Source: Methanolobus sp. UBA474 (GTDB lineage Archaea > Halobacteriota > Methanosarcinia > Methanosarcinales > Methanosarcinaceae). Taken from it: a DNA stretch of 15,437 nucleotides. The DNA lies in contig DANZ01000035.1 in the NCBI GenBank assembly GCA_002501695.1, positions 1-15,437 on the forward strand, read 5' to 3'. Shown here piece after piece: positions 6,797-12,207 of the stretch (positions are counted from its first letter, which is position 1; each line of letters opens with the position of its first letter). Under the pieces are notes generated by a model. It had not been told where the DNA came from. It saw nothing but the letters and a program-made list of their open reading frames with translations, and searched no databases. A program made the translations under genes and the position numbers.

Positions 6797-6948
6797 TTAA
6801 TTACCCCTCCCACTTGTATTGGAATTCCACTTGTATCCGGAAATACGTTTTCTTTGTTCCGGTATCCACATATCTCACGATGCTGTATTTTTTTGTCCAT
6901 GTAATACAGGCATGCCGTACACTCTGGACATTCTTTTAATTGTCTCAA
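6793..6948 (-). CDS. Small zinc-ribbon-like protein, copy A (51 aa)
   Basis: Reads LRQLKECPECTACLYYMDKK, then IQHREICGYRN, ending in VGGVIN. It starts at TTG 6948 with GCGGGG about eight bases upstream, the same arrangement as copy B. The first knuckle CPEC is intact, but the second is REIC where copy B has CVIC, so one zinc ligand has become Arg; a nearby CTAC might substitute. This copy may therefore be diverging or decaying. Its TGA stop overlaps the TTG start of copy B. Similarity to copy B extends upstream of the start codon (CAAG..GGG..TTAAT.ATTGAG), so the duplicated unit included the ribosome-binding site. Confidence 0.55.
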   Translation of the reverse strand: MRQLKECPECTACLYYMDKKIQHREICGYRNKENVFPDTSGIPIQVGGVIN

Positions 6949-7120
6949 TTATTAACCCCGCTTGCGTCAGAGAATGGATATGTTCCCCATCTGTACGATC
7001 AGATGCCCCAGGAATTTCATCCTGACACTTAACATGAGACACATATTTTATATAATCTAAACCGTTCTTAAATTCAAGAGCCTGGTTTAAATCATAAGGC
7101 TTTGAATTATACGACATCAT
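6875..7120 (-). CDS. Possible 81-aa protein at the head of the small-gene cluster
   Basis: An open frame beginning MMSYNSKPYDLNQALEFKNG and passing through VSHVKCQDEIPGASDRTDG. The first 55 residues have a plausible soluble composition, but the last 24 overlap zinc-ribbon copy A in another frame, which is unusual, and I see no Shine-Dalgarno. An AT-rich AATTTATCATAATT upstream (7130-7143) might serve a leaderless start. Either the gene is real and its 3' end was overprinted by the duplicated zinc-ribbon unit, or it is chance. No family recognised. Confidence 0.3.
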   Translation of the reverse strand: MMSYNSKPYDLNQALEFKNGLDYIKYVSHVKCQDEIPGASDRTDGEHIHSLTQAGLIIETIKRMSRVYGMPVLHGQKNTAS

Positions 7121-7255
7121 TAATGAGCGAATTTATCATAATTGTCACAAAAGGGCAGGTCGCAGAGCATGGTAGTAAGTGCGGTTGAAATGTCTATGGT
7201 AGATCTGAGAGTGAAAGCCTGTGCCCAATTCCTTAAAGCAGAATAAGGCCAGTAC

Positions 7256-7265
7256 TTTTTATAAC
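7256..7265 (+). promoter_or_regulatory. TATA box upstream of structured RNA copy A
   Basis: TTTTTATAAC preceded by purines (GGCCAGTAC). A start about 26 bases downstream would be near 7286, placing the whole conserved RNA core in the transcript. No translatable gene follows closely, which favours a non-coding transcript. Confidence 0.45.
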
Positions 7266-7324
7266 GGCAGTTAAAAATACAATGCTTCTGAAAGTTTAGT
7301 CCTTGATAAAATCCATTGAGGGTA

Positions 7325-7490
7325 GTGCAATTAAGAACGGGTTGGGTTATATTGCACAAGCGCCTAGTACTGTCTGCGGGTTGTGGGGAATGAGCCGCAA
7401 ACGGGAGTGGAGTTAAAGAAATATTGGGGAATATTTCGGATCCGTAAGAGAGAGGCACCCTAAAGCGTGGTGGTTTCCAGGTGCCTCTTA
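7325..7490 (+). ncRNA. Structured RNA candidate, copy A
   Basis: This non-coding stretch is homologous and colinear with 8453-8620. Shared blocks are TTAAGAACGG (7331-7340), GCAAACGGGAGTG (7397-7409), TATTGGGGAA (7422-7431) and CTAAAGC (7460-7466). Stems: CACAA-g-CGC/GCG-gg-TTGTG (7355-7363/7376-7385); CCG-CAAA-CGG (7395-7404); GAAATATT-GGGG-AATATTTC (7418-7437, perfect 8 bp); AGAGGCACC/GGTGCCTCT (7451-7459/7480-7488, perfect 9 bp) closing a conserved loop. GTGCAAT/ATTGCAC (7325-7331/7351-7357) competes with the first stem. The plus strand is preferred because of the upstream TATA box and the terminal hairpin at the 3' side. I recognise no known RNA class; a mobile-element end is an alternative. 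Confidence 0.6.
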
Positions 7491-7660
7491 CCTTATGCAA
7501 CTTAAATTTTAGATAGCTTTCATCATATAAAACTAGTTACAATTGAAATTTTTTTCCACATTTAACATTTTGCGACTTTATTTGAAATACAGAACTGATA
7601 TTATGACTTATCATATTAGGCAAATTTAACAAATACCTATAGTTTTTATTTTTAACACTG

Positions 7661-7675
7661 AATATAATATATAAT
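7661..7675 (+). promoter_or_regulatory. TATA region upstream of the 169-aa orphan gene
   Basis: AATATAATATATAAT is centred near 7668. Initiation about 26 bases downstream would fall near 7694, just after the first possible ATG (7682) and just before the second (7700), which supports the shorter protein. A second AT-rich element at 7642-7655 would allow the longer form. Confidence 0.4.
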
Positions 7676-7699
7676 TACAACATGAGGGATGGGGTACTT

Positions 7700-8209
7700 A
7701 TGATAAATATAGAAAATAACAAACCCGATGAATCAAGCATTGGCATGGCTGCAGCTGAATTGCATGACTTAACAAAATTCTGGGATAGACTAAGCTTCTC
7801 GGAACGCGACCAATCAATTGTCAAAGTGACGGATTTCTTGGGCAAAGCATCACTGTTTTCCTCTGATACAATAACGCCCAATATTGGAAAGATGCATGAA
7901 CAGATCAAGTTTTTGTCATCGTCCAACCATATTGAAAAACAATCAAAATTAAAGTCTTCAAGCGCCAAGCCGTCATCCGACTTGAAGAGTGAGCTTAAAA
8001 AGCCCAGCTTTCTTGTATGTATGGAGATAATCCACTCTTTATCTCCGAAAGAACTACTGACACTGGGTGAATATATGGGGATGAATAAAGCAAGATTGAG
8101 TTTGATCAAACCTGTAAAATTGCATGGAATGTATGAAGATACATTGACAACAAGGAGCACAGCTATCTTTTTTGCAACGCGGAACTATCTCGGAAAGCAT
8201 TACATGTGA
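7700..8209 (+). CDS. Hypothetical protein between the two structured RNAs
   Basis: A 169-aa protein of unknown function, from ATG 7700; GGGATGGGG lies just upstream and the TATA position fits. An alternative ATG at 7682 adds six residues. The N-terminal 60 residues are mixed helical (GMAAAELHDLTKFWDRLSFS). A Ser/Lys-rich, probably disordered linker follows (around residues 70-105), then a C-terminal helical part with SPKELLTLGEYMGMNKARLSL and GMYEDTLTTRSTAIFFATRNYL. There is no signal peptide, membrane segment or cysteine cluster. A hairpin plus T6 terminator lies about 80 bases downstream, so it is transcribed alone. I recognise no family. Its position between two homologous RNA sequences makes a functional link worth testing, though no sequence evidence proves one. 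Confidence 0.6.
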   Translation: MINIENNKPDESSIGMAAAELHDLTKFWDRLSFSERDQSIVKVTDFLGKASLFSSDTITPNIGKMHEQIKFLSSSNHIEKQSKLKSSSAKPSSDLKSELKKPSFLVCMEIIHSLSPKELLTLGEYMGMNKARLSLIKPVKLHGMYEDTLTTRSTAIFFATRNYLGKHYM

Positions 8210-8286
8210 AAGTATGAGCTGTGAATAACTATCAGTTTTCTTTGCGACAGGTTAGGGCAAATACGGACATGTTGTCTTATTGTCCT

Positions 8287-8314
8287 ATCCGACCCCACCG
8301 GATATCTCTTTTTT
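8287..8314 (+). terminator. Hairpin plus T6 terminator after the orphan gene
   Basis: ATCCG (8287-8291) pairs with CGGAT (8299-8303) around a 7-nt loop and is followed within six bases by six T residues (8309-8314). A weaker GGACA/TGTCC pairing lies just upstream. It separates the orphan gene from RNA copy B. Confidence 0.55.
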
Positions 8315-8412
8315 ATATAAACTCAGATAATATTTAATCATATTAAAATATTCTTAAAATTCATTGCAATTTAAATGTAATAGTTGTAATTATGAAGTAT
8401 AAACCGTACTGA

Positions 8413-8422
8413 AATTATAATG
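8413..8422 (+). promoter_or_regulatory. TATA-like box upstream of structured RNA copy B
   Basis: AATTATAATG preceded by GTACTGA. A start about 26 bases downstream would fall near 8444, just before the first hairpin of copy B. The region is AT-rich, so the exact box is uncertain. Confidence 0.3.
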
Positions 8423-8452
8423 CCATTAAAACATAGCCTCTAAACTAAAGAT

Positions 8453-8620
8453 ATCCTCGTTCTCAGGATTAAGAACGGTTCATGTTATATGCAACAGCCA
8501 CTTATTGGAGGTTGCAAGTATTGGGTCACTCGCAAACGGGAGTGTAATTGAGATATTGGGGAAACATCTCATATTCACAAGGAGATGCCTAAAGCATAAT
8601 GTTTTGTCAGGCACTTCTTT
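8453..8620 (+). ncRNA. Structured RNA candidate, copy B
   Basis: Homologue of copy A with near-equal spacing between blocks: TTAAGAACGG (8469-8478), GCAAACGGGAGTG (8532-8544), TATTGGGGAA (8554-8563), CTAAAGC (8589-8595). Stems: ATCCT/AGGAT (8453-8457/8465-8469); TGCAAC-ag-CCA/TGG-ag-GTTGCA (8490-8516); CACTC/GAGTG (8527-8531/8540-8544); GAGAT/ATCTC (8550-8554/8566-8570) with a GGGG loop; GAGATGCCT/AGGCACTTC (8582-8590/8609-8617, one mismatch). Compared with copy A, the third pair of the GGGG-loop stem changes from A:T to G:C on both sides, a compensatory change. The first hairpin and the 8490-8516 stem differ in sequence but keep pairing. A pyrimidine-rich TTCTTTCTACTTCC follows, a possible end. 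Confidence 0.6.
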
Positions 8621-8689
8621 CTACTTCCTATATTTAGCATATTTGCTTGAATATAAAGAGCCGGTTTCCTCAATGTAAGGAGATAAAAT

Positions 8690-8857
8690 ATGAGATATGT
8701 AAAGACTTGGACAGAAGGACTTGATCTTGAGCAAGATATTCCTGCCACAGTTCAGAGTATCGACGATGACGCTGACTATAGGCCGATCCTTCAGGGATTG
8801 ATCAACACTCGCTGTAATTATGACGGAGCAAAGATCGAGGGAAGTCTGGAGGAGTAA
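8690..8857 (+). CDS. Hypothetical 55-aa protein with strong ribosome-binding site
   Basis: Begins MRYVKTWTEGLDLEQDIPAT and ends in AKIEGSLEE. The ATG is preceded by AAGGAG with proper spacing (AAGGAGATAAAAT-ATG), one of the best Shine-Dalgarno matches in the window, and AATATAAAG at 8651-8659 or TATATTTAG at 8628 could be its TATA box. The protein is acidic and soluble, with one cysteine and no membrane segment or zinc motif. It starts about 70 bases after the last stem of RNA copy B, so it might be preceded by that RNA as a leader or transcribed on its own. Family unknown. Confidence 0.6.
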   Translation: MRYVKTWTEGLDLEQDIPATVQSIDDDADYRPILQGLINTRCNYDGAKIEGSLEE

Positions 8858-8944
8858 ACTCTCGGTGTTTAAGTGAACATTGATCACACCTTTCCCCAGA
8901 TGCAGGAAATGATATCCTGGTAGTGCAGTTCCTGACTGAAAAAC

Positions 8945-8954
8945 TATATAATAT
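8945..8954 (+). promoter_or_regulatory. TATA box positioned for a leaderless pentapeptide-protein mRNA
   Basis: TATATAATAT is centred 25 bases before the ATG at 8974. Archaeal transcription starts about 25-27 bases after the TATA centre, so the mRNA would begin at or next to the start codon. This also argues against the longer reading frame from 8923. Confidence 0.6.
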
Positions 8955-8973
8955 CTCTGCAATTCTCTGGATC

Positions 8974-9492
8974 ATGGAATATCAGGACGAAGAATTTGAA
9001 GCGGAGACGTTTAAGGATATTGATCTGACTGGTGCATCTTTCAAAAACTCAAAGTTCATTGATTGCAATTTTGAGAATTGCAACTTATCAAACGTAGATC
9101 TGAATAATACTAGATTTCAGGATATCAGATTCAGGAACTGCAAGATCATGGGATTGGATCTCTCAAAATGCAATGATTTCATACTCATGATCGGATTTGA
9201 AGACTCTTTTCTTTCCTATTCAATTTTTTCCGGCATGGATCTGGAAAATACGGCTTTTACAAATTGCAGGATATATGACTGTGATTTTGTAAATACCAAT
9301 CTTAAGAACGCAGATTTTGAGAACTCCGACCTGAAGGGCAGTCTCTTCAGAAATACGAACCTGAGTTTCACATCGTTCAGGAACGCAAAGAATTATGAGA
9401 TAGATCCGAATAAGAATTTCCTGAAGAAGACCAGATTCTCTATACCCGAAGTAGTTTCCCTTTTAAATATCTATGATATTGAGCTGGAATAA
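8974..9492 (+). CDS. Pentapeptide-repeat protein (Qnr/McbG-like architecture)
   Basis: A 172-aa protein built almost entirely of pentapeptide repeats A(D/N)LXX: LTGASFKNSKFIDCNFENCN, LSNVDLNNTRFQDIRF, SGMDLENTAFTNC and LKNADFENSDLKGSLF. These predict a right-handed quadrilateral beta-helix of about seven coils, interrupted by a non-repeat stretch (KCNDFILMIGFEDS) as in loop-bearing Qnr proteins. The N-terminus MEYQDEEFEAETF resembles the first coil of Qnr/McbG proteins, which mimic DNA and protect or inhibit gyrase. Whether that role applies here is an inference from architecture. The start at 8974 is chosen from that N-terminus and the TATA spacing. It is soluble, with no signal peptide. A hairpin follows the stop directly. 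Confidence 0.9.
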   Translation: MEYQDEEFEAETFKDIDLTGASFKNSKFIDCNFENCNLSNVDLNNTRFQDIRFRNCKIMGLDLSKCNDFILMIGFEDSFLSYSIFSGMDLENTAFTNCRIYDCDFVNTNLKNADFENSDLKGSLFRNTNLSFTSFRNAKNYEIDPNKNFLKKTRFSIPEVVSLLNIYDIELE

Positions 9493-9498
9493 GCAACT

Positions 9499-9511
9499 CC
9501 GGCAAAGCCGG
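9499..9511 (+). terminator. Short hairpin after the pentapeptide-repeat gene
   Basis: CCGGC-AAA-GCCGG, a perfect 5-bp GC stem, sits six bases after the stop codon. There is no T-run directly after it, so it may stabilise the transcript end rather than terminate transcription. Confidence 0.4.
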
Positions 9512-9849
9512 CAGTTCTCCAGGCTCTGTTATTTGGGCTGAACATATTGAAAACAGTGCAATTTATATTGCCCGGCGCCTTCAATTAGCGCACTGCTGCC
9601 TGTACATGATTGGTCCTGAATAAGCTTAAATTGTAATTTTTGCGTGAAATTCTCGATAAGAGGCATCATGTAAGCTTTTCAGGCCCTTGAGGCCCTAAAA
9701 TGTCTTCTTTTTATTAAATTATGGACATGGGGTTTTTATAGGGGGTCATGATAATCTCCTATTCATATAAAGGATCGTTGTTAAGGTCCCGCGCACTAAT
9801 AATTCAGGATTCATCAAAAACAGGTTGTTAAGAAAGCGAAGGTGTCAGA
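9512..9849. other. Non-coding spacer with hairpins and a promoter
   Basis: I see no gene in this stretch. CAGTGC (9554-9559) and GCACTG (9590-9595) are perfect inverted arms. A small GCAAT-ttat-ATTGC hairpin begins at their 5' side (9558-9571), and GGCGCC lies inside the arms. AGGCCCTTGAGGCCCT is near 9679. CATATAAAG near 9765-9773 is a likely TATA box for the coiled-coil gene, leaving a leader of about 50 nt. The sequence does not resemble the paired RNAs at 7325 and 8453. Confidence 0.4.
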
Positions 9850-10710
9850 ATGAGTGAGGAACTTTATTATCAGAATCAGCTCCAGGCTCTGGAGAACATC
9901 AAAAACACCTATTTCCGCCAGCTCGATGAGGTCGAGAAGAAGCGGGCCGAGATCGCTATGGTCAAAGAGGAGATCCGATCTGATGAATCCCTGATCGTAG
10001 AGGAGTATAGCAGGATACGGGAAGCTAAAAGAATGATCTCTGCGGAGTACGAAGAGCTCCTGATCAAAAACGACGAACTCCGTCTTTCCAAAAAAGAATT
10101 CGAAAAAAGGAGAGATGATTTCCTCAAAAGGGAAATGGACCTCAAGTCCCGGGTTGACAGATACGAACTGGATCTTGCTTCTATTGAAAAGCGTAAGAAC
10201 GAGCATTACAGAGTATCAAGGGCACAATTTGAGGACGAGCTTGCTATCCGCAGAAGGCAGAAACGCATTGACCATGCAAAGAAGATACTTGACAGTAAGG
10301 AGCAGATGATCCTTGCCAAAAAGGCCGAACTTGCATCATGGGATATGGATATAGATGTTGAGAATGAGAAAATAGAGCGCAAGCGCAATTATGTGGATCA
10401 TCTTTATGAGATGCTGAATTCCCGTGAAAAGGAGGCGGAGTCTCGCAAATGCGAGCTCATTGCGCTTAAGCAAAGGACCGAGGAAGAGATCGGTAAACAT
10501 GTAACCATGCACCGGCAGCGCCTGGATATTCATAAACTCGATGCACTGACCGAACAGCAGTACGGGTATATAGGGGCCCTGGAGGAAGAGGTTGCGGAAC
10601 TTAACAGGAAATTATCTAAGGCAATGGAAGATCTGAAAGAGATGTCCATATGTTCAAAACTGCTTGAGCGCAACCTGCATTTGCAGCATGTCCCGGCATC
10701 TCATGTATAA
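9850..10710 (+). CDS. Long coiled-coil protein of unknown function
   Basis: 286 residues, almost all heptad-patterned and highly charged (for example LDEVEKKRAEIAMVKEEIRS, LRLSKKEFEKRRDDFLKREM), with very few prolines and glycines. This predicts one extended coiled coil over residues 5-270 and a short tail (LQHVPASHV). There is no ATPase, membrane or catalytic domain, so SMC-like similarity would be compositional only. Possible roles are scaffold, filament or partner of another protein. The start is supported by GAAGGTG six bases upstream. A GACAAAG-tat-CTTTGTC hairpin lies just after the stop, before the next gene. No specific family recognised. Confidence 0.8.
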   Translation: MSEELYYQNQLQALENIKNTYFRQLDEVEKKRAEIAMVKEEIRSDESLIVEEYSRIREAKRMISAEYEELLIKNDELRLSKKEFEKRRDDFLKREMDLKSRVDRYELDLASIEKRKNEHYRVSRAQFEDELAIRRRQKRIDHAKKILDSKEQMILAKKAELASWDMDIDVENEKIERKRNYVDHLYEMLNSREKEAESRKCELIALKQRTEEEIGKHVTMHRQRLDIHKLDALTEQQYGYIGALEEEVAELNRKLSKAMEDLKEMSICSKLLERNLHLQHVPASHV

Positions 10711-10716
10711 TGAAGC

Positions 10717-10733
10717 GACAAAGTATCTTTGTC
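10717..10733 (+). terminator. Hairpin GACAAAG-tat-CTTTGTC
   Basis: Perfect 7-bp stem with a 3-nt loop, seven bases after the stop of the coiled-coil gene. No T-run follows, so it may be a weak terminator, a processing signal or a protein-binding palindrome between two co-oriented genes. Confidence 0.4.
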
Positions 10734-10795
10734 TGACGGCTGGTTAACTACTTGTGGTCTTAAACCAACTATCTTTTGATTTCCAGGTGATCATA

Positions 10796-11164
10796 TTGGT
10801 ACGTGAACTATCCCAAAAGGACATAGAATTGCTAAAAAAGCTTGCACCGGAATGTGCAGGTCTGATGTGTTCCGGCTCGAGGACCCCCTACAGGTCCATA
10901 CTGCCTCCTCTTTCCAATCACTATTCCAAGAATGAAGAGGATTTCCGGAGGCGCCTCTCACTTCTGGATCCGGGTGAGCTTGACTATCTTATATCCCTTA
11001 TCAAAAGCGGTGAGGAAAGTCTGGGCTGTGTGCCCCCTCAATATATTGAGGTATTCCTGGAGATGGTGGAAGAAAAGCTGGGAAGGCAGACAGCAGAGGA
11101 ACTTCTGGAAATATATGCCGCCGGACACGAGTGCCCGCCAGGCAATGTGATCGACCTGAAGTGA
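10796..11164 (+). CDS. Conserved-looking 122-aa hypothetical protein
   Basis: Read from TTG 10796, giving VRELSQKDIELLKKLAPECA after the initiator, because AGGTGATC sits five to six bases upstream. The in-frame start at 10754 has no such site. The protein is helical and acidic; a middle stretch with RTPYRSILPPLSNH is followed by DFRRRLSLLDPGELDYLISL, VPPQYIEVFLEMVEEKLG and a conserved-looking tail GHECPPGNVIDL. Cysteines are scattered and form no clear zinc site. There is no membrane segment. It follows the coiled-coil gene by about 85 bp in the same direction and may be co-transcribed. I cannot assign a function. Confidence 0.7.
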   Translation: MVRELSQKDIELLKKLAPECAGLMCSGSRTPYRSILPPLSNHYSKNEEDFRRRLSLLDPGELDYLISLIKSGEESLGCVPPQYIEVFLEMVEEKLGRQTAEELLEIYAAGHECPPGNVIDLK

Positions 11165-11223
11165 GGGCACTTCCATATGCTCTATTCTCACTATTCTTAT
11201 CCCGCCACTCCTTATCTATCCCT

Positions 11224-12000
11224 TCACTCTTGCAGATTTTTATATAGCTCGGCAAGTCCCTGCAGGGTCGTATGGCCTCTGGCCGTAAGGAAGTAATCCC
11301 CGCGTTCACTTCTCTGGCTGACCATATTGCAGTCAGTAAGCTTCTGGAGGTGAAATAGCAGGTTGCCTCCGCGAAGGCCTGTTATTCTGGAAAGTTCGGA
11401 GAAGCTCTTTGTCCCTGTGCTCAGTTTCCTGAGCATCAACAAGCGCTGTTTGTTCGCGAGCGGTTCACATATGCAACTGACCACCTCATCAGGTATCTCA
11501 CTTATGCCGGGAGCCGTCCTGTCACTTCTGTGATTCCCGGAACTGCTCAGCGAGCGGATAAGGTCCATCTGTTTCCTGAATACCTCTGACGCGTGGGAAG
11601 TGCATGAATCGCAGTCCCCGGTCGTGGCGAATTTCAGGAGTTCCTCAAACCGCGCCTCATACTCTACCAGTCTCTCCTCTTCTATATCCGTACCCATCAG
11701 AAGCAGTGCTGCTTCCTGCAGCAGGTTCTCGAACGCTGCCCTGCATATCTCCTTCCGGTCGCAGTCCGTGTTCATTCTGCTGCTGAGGACATTTTTGCCG
11801 TCCTGGATCATGTAGCTGATAAGCGGCCTCGAGATGTCGCTTCTCATATCGGAAAGCATCATGTTGAGCTGCTGATGGTTTGCCTGCTCAAGTACCCGGG
11901 TGACAACCCGGCTCAGAGATGAAATCTCATTTTTGATCCCTGCAAGCTGTTCACCATAGAGGTCTTCACGAGGTTCCTCTGTTTTTTCAATCTTTTTCAT
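11224..12000 (-). CDS. ArsR-type winged-helix transcriptional regulator
   Basis: A 258-aa regulator starting at ATG 12000, behind ACAGGTG; the frame is open further upstream but that part is promoter-like. The N-terminal half (GIKNEISSLSRVVTRVLEQ and on) is helical and contains CDSCTSHA. The C-terminal 85 residues are an ArsR/winged-helix domain: EPLANKQRLLMLRKL, SFSELSRITGLRGGNLLFHL (recognition helix) and QRSERGDYFLTARGHTTL (wing). This long-N-terminus architecture is seen in methanogen regulators of unknown ligand. An AT-rich TATA (about 12040-12055) lies on the minus strand upstream. It is divergent from nicotinate phosphoribosyltransferase across about 207 bp, so control of that gene or of itself is possible but unproven. 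Confidence 0.85.
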   Translation of the reverse strand: MKKIEKTEEPREDLYGEQLAGIKNEISSLSRVVTRVLEQANHQQLNMMLSDMRSDISRPLISYMIQDGKNVLSSRMNTDCDRKEICRAAFENLLQEAALLLMGTDIEEERLVEYEARFEELLKFATTGDCDSCTSHASEVFRKQMDLIRSLSSSGNHRSDRTAPGISEIPDEVVSCICEPLANKQRLLMLRKLSTGTKSFSELSRITGLRGGNLLFHLQKLTDCNMVSQRSERGDYFLTARGHTTLQGLAELYKNLQE

Positions 12001-12135
12001 GCCTGCACCTGTAGACCGTTCATGTACATATCTATAACAATTATGTATATTAATCTGTAGTGGACTGTTCTTATGGTTGGAAGGCACTCTGGTGTGAGGA
12101 GGAAAATAATGAAGGGATACTCCCTGCCACGCAAA

Positions 12136-12146
12136 TACGTATATAC
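12136..12146 (+). promoter_or_regulatory. TATA box of the nicotinate phosphoribosyltransferase gene
   Basis: ACGTATATACAAAGG around these bases matches an archaeal TATA element. Initiation would be near 12167, leaving a leader of about 40 nt that includes the Shine-Dalgarno AGGAAGGAT just before ATG 12208. Confidence 0.45.
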
Positions 12147-12207
12147 AAAGGAATTGATACGATAGAGCTACGATACTGCCTTTTAGCGTAAACACAGGAA
12201 GGATCTG

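Noticed and set aside
7169..7246. 25-codon frame MVVSAVEMSMVDLRVKACAQ...
   Set aside because: Very short, no ribosome site, no recognised match; kept only as a note that 7121-7255 otherwise shows nothing.
7120..7500. 126-aa minus-strand reading frame across RNA copy A
   Set aside because: It covers the conserved RNA stems, the equivalent frame is not kept in copy B, it has no ribosome site and its composition looks random.
8621..8962. 113-aa minus-strand frame opposite the 55-aa gene
   Set aside because: No ribosome site, and it lies antisense to a frame with a strong Shine-Dalgarno and to the pentapeptide-gene promoter.
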